Assembly (NCBI GenBank): GCA_947627345.1
Contig: CANQVS010000019.1
Coordinates: forward strand, 1 to 42,896
Length of the DNA: 42,896 bases
From: an uncultured Clostridia bacterium
GTDB taxonomy: Bacteria; Bacillota; Clostridia; Oscillospirales; Acutalibacteraceae
Direction of reading: 5' to 3'
This document shows positions 7,869 through 16,718 of this stretch, in pieces. Numbering within the stretch: position 1 is the first letter of the stretch; each line of letters opens with the position of its first letter. The notes under the pieces are model-generated. The model did no database searches. It saw nothing but the letters and a program-made list of their open reading frames with translations, and had not been told where the DNA came from. A program made the position numbers and the translations under genes.

Positions 7869-8837
7869 ATGCAGGGAAAAATCGTAAAACTTTTATATAA
7901 CGCGCAGGACTATGTTTCGGGTCAGCAGATGTCCGAGAGTCTCGGCGTATCGCGTCAGGCTGTAAATAAAGCGGTAAAGTCGCTTAAGGATAAAGGATTT
8001 AAGATTAAATCTGTAACCCGAAAGGGCTACCTGCTTGAAAAATTTCCGACTTATCTGTGCGAGGAGGCTGTCAAATGTCACCTCAATACAAAGCTTATCG
8101 GAAAAAACATAAAGGTTTTACAGACCGTAGGTTCAACAAACGATTATCTTAAAAAGCTTGGGAGCGAGGGCGCGCCCGCGGGCACGGTAGTTATCGCCCG
8201 TGAGCAGACCGCAGGCAAGGGCAGACTCGGCAGAGTTTGGCAGAGCAAAAAGGACGAAAATGTTTCGTTTTCCCTGCTTTTGCGCCCCGACCTTCCAGTG
8301 AGTGAAATTGGTTCGATAACTCCGCTTTCTGGGCTTGCGATGTGCAGGGCGATTAACGATTTTTGTATGCTTGACAGCCGTATAAAGTGGCCCAACGATA
8401 TTATTGTCGGCAAAAAGAAGCTTGTCGGAATATTAACTGAAATTTCAGCGGAATTTGACAGGGTTGACTATACGGTTACAGGTATAGGGATAAACGTGGC
8501 AAATACCGTTTTCCCCGAAGAAATTGCCCATAAGGCGACCTCAATTCTTTTGGAAACAGGCAGACATATCGACATAAATAAATTTATAGCCACCATACTC
8601 AATTATCTTGAACAGGAGCTTGTTATAAACCACTACAGCTTAGGCGGTCAGGCGGTTGCGGACTATCAAAAGCTTTGCGCTACCATCGGCCGTCAGGTTA
8701 CCTTCAGCAGGGGCAACCGCAATATCAGCGGTATGGCTGTTTCCGTAAACAATTCAGGCGAGCTTGACGTAATGCTTTCAAACGGAACTATCGCCACGGT
8801 TAACTCGGGCGAGGTTACCGTTCAGGGAATTTATTAA
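7869..8837 (+). CDS. birA: Biotin protein ligase / biotin operon repressor (bifunctional BirA)
   Basis: 322 aa from the ATG at 7869. An N-terminal winged helix (about 1-60, SGQQMSESLGVSRQAVNKAVKSLKDKGF) binds DNA. The catalytic domain carries TVGSTND (87-92), GKGRLGR (116-122), which binds biotinyl-AMP, and KWPNDI (173-178). The small C-terminal domain is present. It biotinylates acetyl-CoA carboxylase or decarboxylase subunits and probably represses biotin genes. A frame extending upstream to a TTG at 7836 and a GTG at 7860 exists, but the homologous N-terminus begins at MQGKIVKLLY. The ribosome binding site is weak (GAGAG, 7856-7860). Confidence 0.93.
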   Translation: MQGKIVKLLYNAQDYVSGQQMSESLGVSRQAVNKAVKSLKDKGFKIKSVTRKGYLLEKFPTYLCEEAVKCHLNTKLIGKNIKVLQTVGSTNDYLKKLGSEGAPAGTVVIAREQTAGKGRLGRVWQSKKDENVSFSLLLRPDLPVSEIGSITPLSGLAMCRAINDFCMLDSRIKWPNDIIVGKKKLVGILTEISAEFDRVDYTVTGIGINVANTVFPEEIAHKATSILLETGRHIDINKFIATILNYLEQELVINHYSLGGQAVADYQKLCATIGRQVTFSRGNRNISGMAVSVNNSGELDVMLSNGTIATVNSGEVTVQGIY

Positions 8838-8843
8838 ATAACT

Positions 8844-8883
8844 CAAAAAAAGACTGCGCGGTATTTGAAATACCGCGCAGTTT
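8844..8883. terminator. Bidirectional terminator between birA and the purine permease gene
   Basis: A perfect 13-bp stem ACTGCGCGGTATT / AATACCGCGCAGT (8853-8865 / 8869-8881) has a TGA loop. A run of seven A on the left gives the T-tract for the minus-strand gene; the plus-strand tail is TTTAAT. Confidence 0.85.
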
Positions 8884-8913
8884 AATATGTATAATAATAT
8901 ATCTGCGGTTTTA

Positions 8914-10275
8914 TTATAGAATGTGTAATGTTGTAAATGCGCTTATAGCGTACTTCATTACAAAAAGAAGCACGATAATATACATAAGCGGATGAATTTC
9001 TTTAATCTTTCCTTTCGCAAGCTTAATAATTACATATGCGATAAAACCGAACGCAAGGCCGTCCGTGATTGAATAGAAGAAAGGCATACCCGCAACGGTA
9101 AGAAAACAGGGAATCGCAACCTCAATGTTTTCCCAGTCAATGTCTTTAAGCGAACTGCACATCATAACGCCGACAATAATAAGCAACGGCGCTGTAGCGG
9201 CAGTCGGCACAAGACCTACAATCGGAGAAAGGAAGATTGCAAGCGCAAAGCAAATTCCCGTTACCGTAGATGTAAGGCCTGTTCTTCCGCCTACAGCGAT
9301 ACCTGAAACAGACTCTGAAAATGTTGTAACTGTTGATGTTCCTACAACAGCGCCGGCTGATGTTGCGACAGCGTCGGCAAGCATAGCTTTTTCAATTTTA
9401 GGAAGGTTACCGTTTTCGTCAAGATAACCCGCCTTGTCCGCAGCGCCGATAAGAGTTCCGATAGTGTCAAACATATCGACGAGCGCAAGAGTAATCATCG
9501 TAGCGAGAAGTGAGGCGACAGGCGCTGAAAACAGGTCTTTGAAGCCTTCAAAGCAAGCCCCGAAATATGAGAAATCAAGATACGGAACCCAACTTGTCGG
9601 AGCGGTAACGCCGACATCAATTCCAAAAGCAAACTGTAGAATACAGCCGATTACAGCTGTTAAAACCATACCCGTAAACAGCGCGGCGGGAACTTTAGTT
9701 ACAACGAATACAATTGTAATAATAAGTCCAGAAATAGCGAGTAATACGGCAGGGTCGGAAAAGTTTCCAAGACCGATGGTGGTAGATGAGCCTGTTTTTT
9801 CGCCGATAACAATACCTGAGTGAACAAAACCGATAATTGCTATAAATAAACCTATACCCGCTGAAATAGCCTTTTTCAGATTCAGCGGAATAGCCTTAAC
9901 AATAGCCGTGCGCGCTCCGGTAACTGTGAGTAAAATAAAGAGAATACCTGTGATGAATACGGCGGCGAGCGCGGCGCCCGCCGATAATTTAAAAGTACCG
10001 CAAAGCGTGTAGGCAAATACTGCGTTAAGTCCGAGCCCCGGCGCCTGCGCCATCGGGTAGTTTGAGAGCCAGCCGATAAGCCACGTTCCGATAGCGGCGG
10101 CGATACAGGTAGCTGTTATCACGGCTGTGTCTGCCATTTTGGTCGGTGAATCCTGACCGATAATAACAGGATTAAGAAAGATGATATATGCCATTGTAAA
10201 GAAAGTAGTTAAGCCCGCAATAATCTCTGTTCTTATGTTTGTTCCGTGTTCTTTAAGCTTGAACAGTTTTTCCAA
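8914..10275 (-). CDS. NCS2-family purine permease (AzgA/PbuG type: adenine, guanine, hypoxanthine)
   Basis: 453 aa with about 12 membrane segments. AzgA-branch signatures: AGLTTFFTMAYIIFLNP at the N-terminus, GLGLNAVFAYTL, ALVDMFDTIGTLIGAADKAGYLD, and GTSTVTTFSESVSGIAVGGRTGLTS. It imports purine bases with protons. The TTG at 10275 is chosen because AGAGGGGG (10284-10291) stands 8 nt upstream and the family N-terminus begins MEKLFKLKEHGTNIRTE. The open frame further upstream to 10350 runs through the promoter. The short 58-nt leader leaves no room for a purine riboswitch. Confidence 0.9.
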   Translation of the reverse strand: MEKLFKLKEHGTNIRTEIIAGLTTFFTMAYIIFLNPVIIGQDSPTKMADTAVITATCIAAAIGTWLIGWLSNYPMAQAPGLGLNAVFAYTLCGTFKLSAGAALAAVFITGILFILLTVTGARTAIVKAIPLNLKKAISAGIGLFIAIIGFVHSGIVIGEKTGSSTTIGLGNFSDPAVLLAISGLIITIVFVVTKVPAALFTGMVLTAVIGCILQFAFGIDVGVTAPTSWVPYLDFSYFGACFEGFKDLFSAPVASLLATMITLALVDMFDTIGTLIGAADKAGYLDENGNLPKIEKAMLADAVATSAGAVVGTSTVTTFSESVSGIAVGGRTGLTSTVTGICFALAIFLSPIVGLVPTAATAPLLIIVGVMMCSSLKDIDWENIEVAIPCFLTVAGMPFFYSITDGLAFGFIAYVIIKLAKGKIKEIHPLMYIIVLLFVMKYAISAFTTLHIL

Positions 10276-10339
10276 GAGATTTACCCCCTCTGTAAATTTT
10301 ACTTGTCGGCAATTTATACAAACGTAAATTTCCAATAAA

Positions 10340-10368
10340 ATTATATACAACTTTTATCAACAATTCAA
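10340..10368 (-). promoter_or_regulatory. Sigma-A promoter for the purine permease gene
   Basis: On the minus strand TTGAAT (10363-10368), a 17-bp spacer and a perfect TATAAT (10340-10345). Predicted transcription start at about 10333. Confidence 0.75.
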
Positions 10369-10545
10369 CAAAAAAATATTAAAAAAGACATAAATTACAA
10401 AATTGAGATTTTTGAATATAAATATTAATTCATTAATAAACTGTCTATATAACTGTTCAGCGTATTTGCAAAACAGAGGCATAAGTTCACGCTTTACGTT
10501 TTGACGCAAAATCCGATTGGATTTCTTTGCCGATAAGTAAGGGAT

Positions 10546-10581
10546 TAAAAAAGAAAGGCTTTCGGGAATTTCCGAAAGCCT
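10546..10581 (-). terminator. Rho-independent terminator of the mecA-like gene
   Basis: The stem AGGCTTTCGG / CCGAAAGCCT (10556-10565 / 10572-10581) is followed on the minus strand by TTCTTTTTT. It starts 18 nt after the stop. Confidence 0.85.
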
Positions 10582-10598
10582 GTTTTACTTTTTATTTA

Positions 10599-11159
10599 TT
10601 ACTGCTCGTTTCGCGCGAAATGCGCGCCTATTTCCTTAATGTCGCCGAGTTCTTTTCCGTTTTCAATTACTCTTGCGCACGCAGTTTTACTGCATACATA
10701 CGCATCCGAAAATTCCTCAAGCGTTGACATCAGATAAAGAGACAGAGGCATGGTGTTTATTATGAGATAATATTTTCCGCCGTTTAAATAAACTTTACTT
10801 TTCGGCAGAATAAACTTTTTAAGCGCAATGCTCGCGTTTATCATCGCCTCAACATCCGCGAAAATACAGCAGTAGCTTTTGTCGCTCTTTTTAATCTTGT
10901 AAACTCGCCTCGAGCTTTTATCGGTTAAGGTCAGAAGTATAAGACATCCGCTCTTGTGGGGCAGGGCTTCGACATACATTTTCTTGTTATTTACGCTTAT
11001 TCCTGTTTTTGTACAGGCAAGCTTTAAAAGCCTGCTTAAAATTCTCCTTGAATGAGGGTCGGAAAATCCGAGAGTGCTGTATTCAAGAGAAAAATCTTTC
11101 ATATCTTTACAACCGAGGAGAATCATAACCTTGCTCGAGTCAATCTGTTCTATCGTCAT
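10599..11159 (-). CDS. MecA-like adaptor protein (negative regulator of competence family)
   Basis: 186 aa. The N-terminal segment MTIEQIDSSKVMILLGCKDMKDFSLEYSTLGFSDPHSRRILSRLLKLA and the C-terminal half (LYLMSTLEEFSDAYVCSKTACARVIENGKEL) match the layout of MecA: an N-terminal target-binding domain and a C-terminal ClpC-binding domain joined by a variable linker. MecA delivers substrates to the ClpCP protease. No clp gene is in the window, so the partner is inferred. The ATG at 11159 is preferred over the in-frame GTG at 11168, which overlaps the ribosome binding site AGGTGG. It is a single gene with its own promoter and terminator. Confidence 0.75.
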   Translation of the reverse strand: MTIEQIDSSKVMILLGCKDMKDFSLEYSTLGFSDPHSRRILSRLLKLACTKTGISVNNKKMYVEALPHKSGCLILLTLTDKSSRRVYKIKKSDKSYCCIFADVEAMINASIALKKFILPKSKVYLNGGKYYLIINTMPLSLYLMSTLEEFSDAYVCSKTACARVIENGKELGDIKEIGAHFARNEQ

Positions 11160-11176
11160 AGCAACCACCTAATAAC

Positions 11177-11205
11177 ATAATATGAGATAGCGTTAATTTT
11201 TGCAA
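11177..11205 (-). promoter_or_regulatory. Probable sigma-A promoter for the mecA-like gene
   Basis: On the minus strand TTGCAA (11200-11205), a 17-bp spacer and TATTAT (11177-11182). Confidence 0.6.
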
Positions 11206-11245
11206 GTGATTATTATTGGAAACCATTTTTTTCCTGTATATTCTA

Positions 11246-11275
11246 TTGCATAATGTGTTAAAGTTATGTTAAAAT
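11246..11275 (+). promoter_or_regulatory. Probable sigma-A promoter for the GH13 gene
   Basis: TTGCAT (11246-11251), an 18-bp spacer and TAAAAT (11270-11275). The predicted leader is about 25 nt, with AGGAG ahead of the ATG. Confidence 0.45.
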
Positions 11276-11306
11276 TGAATTATAGAATTATATAGGAGTT
11301 GGTATT

Positions 11307-12842
11307 ATGCCAAAATGGTTAAATGACGCAATATTTTATCAAATCTATCCGCAAAGCTTTTACGACAGTAACGGGGACGGTATCGGAGATATTCGCGGAA
11401 TTATTGAAAAGTTAGACTATGTAAAACAGCTCGGCTGTAACGCTGTCTGGCTTAATCCGATTTATGATTCTCCCTTTAAAGACGCTGGATACGACGTCAG
11501 AAATTATAAAAAAGTTGCGCCGCGCTACGGAACTAACGAGGACTTACTCGAGCTTATAAAAACCGTACATAAAAAGAAGATGCGGATTATACTCGACCTT
11601 GTTCCCGGCCATACGAGCGATACCCACCCTTGGTTTAAACAGGCTAAACAGGCTAAGGAAAATAAATTTTCAAACCGATATATATTTACCAAGTCAGTAT
11701 GGGACGCTCCGCCCGAGTATAGAATGATGTGCGGACTTTGCGAGCGTGACGGAAACTATATGGTGAATTATTTCAGCAGTCAGCCCGCTTTAAATTACGG
11801 CTTTGCCGAAATTACACACCCCGAGTGGCAGCTCCCTATGGACCACCCCGACTGTCAGGCGACAATTGGGGCGTTGAAAGAGATTATGAGGTTCTGGCTT
11901 GACCAGGGCGCCGACGGGTTTAGGGTCGATATGGCGGACTCGCTCGTTAAAAATGACGATACAAAGGAGCCGACCGCGACAATCTGGGCCGATATAAGAA
12001 AAATGATGGATAAAGAATATCCCGACGCGGTTCTCGTTTCCGAATGGTGCAATCCTCCCGTCGCGATTAACAAGGGCGGATTTCATTGTGACTTTTATCT
12101 TGACCATATCGGTAACGGATACAATAATCTTTTCCGCGCGGGAGATTGGGGAGATAAAGCGTTTTTTAACAAAAACGGACAGGGAAATATCCGCGCGTTT
12201 ACCGATGAGTTTGTACCCGCGTATTTAAAGTCAAAGGACAGCGGATTTATCAGCTTTTTTACCTGTAATCACGATACTCCTCGTATGACAGCTTATCTTG
12301 ACGAGCAGGCGATAAAAATTGCATATGCGACAATTTTTACATTGCCCGGAGTTCCGTTCCTTTATTACGGAGACGAGATAGGTATGCGGTATCTAAAGGG
12401 ACTTACGAGCGTTGAGGGAGGCTACAGCCGTACAGGTTCTCGTTCACCGATGCAATGGCGCAAGGGCAAAAACTTCGGCTTTTCCGAAAGTGATACGACC
12501 TATATTCCCGTTGATAAAGATGAAAAAGCCCCGACTGTTGAAAACCAACGCCGTAAAAAGGACAGTATCTATAAGGTTGTAAAGGACGTTTTGAAATTAA
12601 GGAAGAAGTATCAGGAGTTTAGTGCAAGCGGAGATTTTGAGGTTGTTTATGCCGAGGAAAATTCATTCCCGTTCGTTTATAAGCGCGGAAAATATGTTGT
12701 TTTTGTAAATCCGCTCGACCGCCTTACAGACGTAAAATTCGAGCACGAAATAAAGTCCGAAATTTACAGAATAGGGGAGTACGTTCAGTCGTGGGAGAAA
12801 ATGACATTAAGTCCGCAGAGCTTTGCAATTGTTGAAATTTAA
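11307..12842 (+). CDS. Cytoplasmic glycoside hydrolase family 13 protein (alpha-glucosidase / oligo-1,6-glucosidase-like)
   Basis: 511 aa, no signal peptide. N-terminal FYQIYPQSFYDSNGDGIGDIRGI is typical of oligosaccharide-acting GH13 enzymes. Catalytic regions: I DLVPGH (97-102), II GFRVDMA with nucleophile D208, III LVSEWC with acid/base E246, IV TCNHDTPR with D323. Region I has Gly where Asn precedes His in most family members (DLVPNH), so the usual Asn is missing. A short beta C-terminal domain follows the barrel. It probably cleaves imported malto-oligosaccharides; the exact linkage cannot be read from sequence. A dockerin protein with starch-binding modules is convergent downstream and a glucokinase lies at 26309. 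The ribosome binding site AGGAG precedes the ATG. Confidence 0.88.
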   Translation: MPKWLNDAIFYQIYPQSFYDSNGDGIGDIRGIIEKLDYVKQLGCNAVWLNPIYDSPFKDAGYDVRNYKKVAPRYGTNEDLLELIKTVHKKKMRIILDLVPGHTSDTHPWFKQAKQAKENKFSNRYIFTKSVWDAPPEYRMMCGLCERDGNYMVNYFSSQPALNYGFAEITHPEWQLPMDHPDCQATIGALKEIMRFWLDQGADGFRVDMADSLVKNDDTKEPTATIWADIRKMMDKEYPDAVLVSEWCNPPVAINKGGFHCDFYLDHIGNGYNNLFRAGDWGDKAFFNKNGQGNIRAFTDEFVPAYLKSKDSGFISFFTCNHDTPRMTAYLDEQAIKIAYATIFTLPGVPFLYYGDEIGMRYLKGLTSVEGGYSRTGSRSPMQWRKGKNFGFSESDTTYIPVDKDEKAPTVENQRRKKDSIYKVVKDVLKLRKKYQEFSASGDFEVVYAEENSFPFVYKRGKYVVFVNPLDRLTDVKFEHEIKSEIYRIGEYVQSWEKMTLSPQSFAIVEI

Positions 12843-12862
12843 AATACCTTAATATGAAAAAA

Positions 12863-12899
12863 TAAAAATCGCGCGCATAATTATGCGCGCAATTTTTAT
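12863..12899. terminator. Bidirectional terminator between the GH13 and CotH genes
   Basis: The 20-bp perfect palindrome GCGCGCATAATTATGCGCGC (12871-12890) is flanked by AAAAAT on the left and AATTTTTAT on the right. It serves both convergent genes. Confidence 0.88.
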
Positions 12900-12950
12900 G
12901 TCTGATGTTATACACAAAGCTTACTTGTAATTGGCAAATATTTACTTTAG

Positions 12951-15671
12951 TTAAAATGATTTTACCATTTTCGCAATGTACATCTGAATCAACGTAGCGT
13001 CCCTGATGTTGACCTTACCGTCCGCGTTTGTGTCTGCAATTTTCTCCTGAATACTGTTAAATTCAAGAGCCTTGACAATTTTTTTCTGAATTATAGTCAC
13101 ATCTGCAACATTTACGGTTTTATCAAGACTAACATCGCCGACTATAGGATTGTCTCCGTACACGTCGGAGAATACATCGTAAATATATTTTTTGCCTTCA
13201 ATTATAAAGCTGTCCGGATTAATTGTTATAACTTTTGTACCGTCTGCATCAATATTTTGAGTTTGCAGGCCGTTGTCGCCGTTGTTAAAGATAATGTACT
13301 CATATTTGCTGTCAAAGACCGCTTTGTAAACGGGATATCCGTCAGCGTTTTTACCGATTAATTCTGCCTCTTCTCCGGGCCATCGGCTATTGCTGTTATT
13401 GCCCTTCCACGTATAGAAGTTGACCGTATCCCAGCCGAGTTTGTTTACAAAGTAAATATCCTTTTGTCCGCTTGGCGTTGTCGGGTCCGTAGAAGATGTA
13501 TCGGAGGTTGCGGAAGTCGGATTAGTAGCCGGGGACTCATAAACACTTTCGCTTACATTGTAAATCTCTTTTTTTGCCGAGTTAAGTTTGCCTGTAGAAG
13601 TTGTGGCGGTATACATATTAAACGCATCGCTTAGGTTAATATCTACCGTTTGTTCACCGTCATAACCCTCGTTGAAAATAATGAAGTTAAATTCGGGGTC
13701 GATTGAGGCTTTGTAAATTCCGACGCCGTTTTCGTCAGTACCGATAAGCTCGGCGGGCTTTCCGGGCCATACCATAGTTTCTTTATCAACTGTCCAAACT
13801 CCGCCCGTCCACGCGAAGTAATTTACGTCTTTCCAGCCGAGAGTGTTTTTAAAATAAACCGTTTTAAGAGCGGGGTCAGGGTCGGGGCTGGTAGACGGTG
13901 AGGTAGAGGGGTCAATGGGTTTATCTCCGGTAAGCTGGGAGGTCATCCAGTCCGCCCTTGCGCGTGTCCAGTCCTTGAGATAGTTGAGCTCGCCGTCATA
14001 GTCGCGCGAATAGCTTTTGTTAAGACCCGAGTTATATCTTGAGCAATACCACATAAAATCCCACATTATGTAGTTGTTATATTGCGCTTGTGAAATTGAG
14101 TTTGCATAGCTGTCAATGCTTTTTAATTTTCCGTCCGATGGAGCGTTACCGAGTAAAATATTAATTTTGGGAATGAATTTCTCTTTCCAGATCTCCGAGC
14201 ATATCTGCTCAAAGGTTTTTCCGTCGGAGGAGGTGCCCTTTACATAAAACGCCTGGCCGTAGGGGTTAACGGTAGTATTGCGGTTCGATGAATAGATTGC
14301 GTTTCTTGTAGTCCAACCCTTGTAGTAACATGTTGACTCTGAACAGCCGTCCCTCATACAGTCAACCGCGCCCAGACATGAGTCGCAGTCCCAGATAGGA
14401 GACGCGTAGAATTTACCCTCGTCCGCGTTGTAGGTAAAGTATGTGCTCGTGTAACCGCCGTCACAGTTTTTGCCTAAATCCTGCAGCAGATATTGAGTTG
14501 CAAGGCTGTTTAAGTCGCATATTTTTTCAATATCCGAAAGTGTACCGCCGTAAAGAGCTTGTTCAAGCTTCGCATAGGTGCTTTCAATGTAGTCGTATTT
14601 CGCTTTCATACTCGGGTCGCTTTCGTCATAACCGTCAAGGTCGGGGGTTTTGAGTACAACGTGATAACCGTTATCGGTAACAAAGTAAACGTCGCTTGCG
14701 TAGTTCCATACGTCAACCTCTACTAAAAAGCTGAAGTCGGTATCCTGCGTATCCGAATTATCTTTCAGACTTACAAGCGCGCTTTTCCCGAGATCAACTT
14801 TCTGACAAGCGATATAACAACCTCTGTAAACTCCGTTTACAAAAAAGTCGATAAAGCTTTGGTCGGGAGCGTACGGCGAGCCGACATCGCTTGCGAGGTC
14901 GTACATAATCGTGTTTCTTAAAAGTGTGGAGTCCTTTGCGTTCGATACAAGCGAGAATTTTTTATCCGTTGTGTGACCGATTGTAACCGCACTGTTAAAA
15001 TTAATGTTAAAGGGCTTTTTGTCTGTATCTCTCCAGTTTGTATTTCCGCGTCCTTTAATTTTCTTCAGGGTAGTTTCCAAAACAGTATTGTTCCCCGCAA
15101 TTGCGCAGTCGCTTCCCTTTACGGAATTTTCTTTGTTTTGAATAAGGAAAGAGTATAAATCTGTGTTTTGTACCCTGCCGTCCGCGTCTATGTAAGAATT
15201 GGTCGTATCGTTGACATAAACGGAGGCCTCGCTGTCGCTTTTGTAAACAACGAGTTTGTAGCTTTTTGTCGAAACTTTAATGCTTATTTCTTTTCCCTTT
15301 GTGTAATTTACGACGGCGCTTGTGTACGGAGCTATATTTACAGTTCCTACTGTCGCCTGTTCACCGTAGTTGTTGTAAATTTCAACTCTGCCGTCATCTG
15401 CGGTGTTCGGCAAAAAGAAATACCTTACTCCGCTTTGAGCGTTTATTCCGCTGTATCCGCTGCTCCATTTCTGCCACGCCTGCGCGCTGTTTCCGCCTAA
15501 GGTGGCATGTGCGTAAAGAGCGCCCTGGCTCTTGTCGGCAAATTTCGGGTAAGCCTCGGGATTCAGGGTTACTCCGTCGTCAACGGCAAAAGCTACAACA
15601 GCTGTGCTTACAGTTAAAATCAGCACAAGTATCAGTGATATTATTTTTTTGGATAATCTAAAATTTTTCAC
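12951..15671 (-). CDS. Secreted CotH-kinase-family protein with two CBM26-like starch-binding modules and a type I dockerin
   Basis: 906 aa from a GTG start; AAAGGA lies 8 nt upstream of it, whereas it abuts the in-frame ATG at 15680 too closely. Order: signal peptide (1-28, cleaved after VAFA); N-terminal beta domain; CotH kinase-like domain (about 165-480) with GRGNTNW, KKPFNINF, DSTLLRNTIMYDLA, NGVYRGCYIACQKVDL and the metal-binding-type SPIWDCDSCLG near 427. Then a Pro/Ser linker, a CBM26-like module (about 600-690, YFKNTLGWKDVNYFAW...WPGKPAELIG), a Ser/Thr linker, a second copy (about 735-815, YFVNKLGWDTVNFYTW...WPGEEAELIG), and a dockerin (about 843-906) with two calcium-loop repeats DKTVNVADVTIIQKKI and DTNADGKVNIRDATLIQMYI. 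Probably exported and docked on a cohesin scaffold for starch contact. No cohesin gene is in the window. Confidence 0.9.
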   Translation of the reverse strand: MKNFRLSKKIISLILVLILTVSTAVVAFAVDDGVTLNPEAYPKFADKSQGALYAHATLGGNSAQAWQKWSSGYSGINAQSGVRYFFLPNTADDGRVEIYNNYGEQATVGTVNIAPYTSAVVNYTKGKEISIKVSTKSYKLVVYKSDSEASVYVNDTTNSYIDADGRVQNTDLYSFLIQNKENSVKGSDCAIAGNNTVLETTLKKIKGRGNTNWRDTDKKPFNINFNSAVTIGHTTDKKFSLVSNAKDSTLLRNTIMYDLASDVGSPYAPDQSFIDFFVNGVYRGCYIACQKVDLGKSALVSLKDNSDTQDTDFSFLVEVDVWNYASDVYFVTDNGYHVVLKTPDLDGYDESDPSMKAKYDYIESTYAKLEQALYGGTLSDIEKICDLNSLATQYLLQDLGKNCDGGYTSTYFTYNADEGKFYASPIWDCDSCLGAVDCMRDGCSESTCYYKGWTTRNAIYSSNRNTTVNPYGQAFYVKGTSSDGKTFEQICSEIWKEKFIPKINILLGNAPSDGKLKSIDSYANSISQAQYNNYIMWDFMWYCSRYNSGLNKSYSRDYDGELNYLKDWTRARADWMTSQLTGDKPIDPSTSPSTSPDPDPALKTVYFKNTLGWKDVNYFAWTGGVWTVDKETMVWPGKPAELIGTDENGVGIYKASIDPEFNFIIFNEGYDGEQTVDINLSDAFNMYTATTSTGKLNSAKKEIYNVSESVYESPATNPTSATSDTSSTDPTTPSGQKDIYFVNKLGWDTVNFYTWKGNNSNSRWPGEEAELIGKNADGYPVYKAVFDSKYEYIIFNNGDNGLQTQNIDADGTKVITINPDSFIIEGKKYIYDVFSDVYGDNPIVGDVSLDKTVNVADVTIIQKKIVKALEFNSIQEKIADTNADGKVNIRDATLIQMYIAKMVKSF

Positions 15672-15701
15672 GTTAATCATCCTTTCTAAATCTCTATTTT
15701 T

Positions 15702-15729
15702 ATTATACTTATAACTAAAAGAAAATCAA
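15702..15729 (-). promoter_or_regulatory. Sigma-A promoter for the CotH/dockerin gene
   Basis: On the minus strand TTGATT (15724-15729), a 16-bp spacer and TATAAT (15702-15707). It starts just behind the corA terminator, so this gene is transcribed independently. Confidence 0.7.
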
Positions 15730-15749
15730 TCATAAAATGAATTTTTTGC

Positions 15750-15780
15750 AAAAAAAGGCGGTTGTTTCCAACCGCCGAAA
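15750..15780 (-). terminator. Rho-independent terminator of corA
   Basis: The stem GGCGGTTG / CAACCGCC (15757-15764 / 15769-15776) has a 4-nt loop and a run of T on the minus strand. Confidence 0.88.
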
Positions 15781-15782
15781 AA

Positions 15783-16709
15783 TCAAAGCATTTTTTTTCT
15801 TTTTAAAATAAACAACGTTACTATGCAGATTATAAGTGTTGCAAGACATACTATAGCAAATCCGTGTATCGTATTTGCAAAGGGAAGCCATTTAAGATTC
15901 ATTCCGTAAATACCCGATATAACTGTCGGTATAGCCATTACAAGCGTAATTGAGGTTAAGTATTTCATCACGTTATTTAATCGGTTGTTCGTAACCGCCG
16001 AGATAAGCTCCCTGGTCGAGTCGATAATGTTTCTGTAAATTGTAGCCATTTCGATAGCCTGATTGTTCTCGATTATTGTATCCTCAATAAGCTCCTCGTC
16101 CTCGGGGAATTCATTGCTCCTTTTAAGGCGTGTAATTACCATATTATTAGCCCTGAGCGAGGTTGCAAAGTATACGAGGGAAGCCTCAAGTTCGTGGAGC
16201 GAAACGATATCTGTGTCCTTGGTTTCCTTGCCCGCACGTTCTTCAATTTCCGTACGCGCCTTATCAATATTTCTAAGGTCATAAAGATAAAGACGGGATA
16301 TGCTGTAGAGAATATGATATACAAATCTCATACGCTTGCGCGTGCTGAAGTTACGCATTTTAAAACGCAGGTTTTTTTCAAAAATATCAACCTCTTCACG
16401 GCAGACGGTTATAACCGCGTCGCAGGTTACAATAATACCGAGAGGAATTGTGGTATAGTATGGCTGTTCATTTCTGACTTCGGTAATAGGAATATCTACG
16501 AGAATCAGAGTGTAGTTATCCTCAAACTCAATACGCGAGCTTTCCTCATCATCAAGCGCGGCTACCAAATCGCTGTAGTCGATATCATAGTGGTCAACAA
16601 TCTGCTGGTTTTCTTCCGCATCGGGGGTAGTAAGCTTAACCCAAACGTTGGATTGAAGCTCCTTAACCTCGTTAAGAACACCTTTTTCAGTAGTATATAT
16701 ATTCAGCAT
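15783..16709 (-). CDS. corA: CorA-family divalent cation (magnesium) transporter
   Basis: 308 aa. A long cytoplasmic N-terminal domain is followed by two C-terminal membrane segments, with the signature GIYGMN at the end of the first (ITLVMAIPTVISGIYGMNLKWLP). The second is FAIVCLATLIICIVTLFILKR with a short basic tail. It forms a pentameric Mg2+ (or Co2+/Ni2+) channel. The ATG at 16709 follows GAGGTGG (16715-16721); an in-frame GTG at 16718 lies inside that site. A single gene. Confidence 0.93.
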   Translation of the reverse strand: MLNIYTTEKGVLNEVKELQSNVWVKLTTPDAEENQQIVDHYDIDYSDLVAALDDEESSRIEFEDNYTLILVDIPITEVRNEQPYYTTIPLGIIVTCDAVITVCREEVDIFEKNLRFKMRNFSTRKRMRFVYHILYSISRLYLYDLRNIDKARTEIEERAGKETKDTDIVSLHELEASLVYFATSLRANNMVITRLKRSNEFPEDEELIEDTIIENNQAIEMATIYRNIIDSTRELISAVTNNRLNNVMKYLTSITLVMAIPTVISGIYGMNLKWLPFANTIHGFAIVCLATLIICIVTLFILKRKKML

Positions 16710-16718
16710 TTTAACCAC

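Noticed and set aside
10276..10370. Purine riboswitch upstream of the NCS2 permease gene
   Set aside because: The promoter lies at 10340-10368, leaving a leader of about 58 nt, and no conserved purine-aptamer core (paired loops with TATA...GTC) is present.
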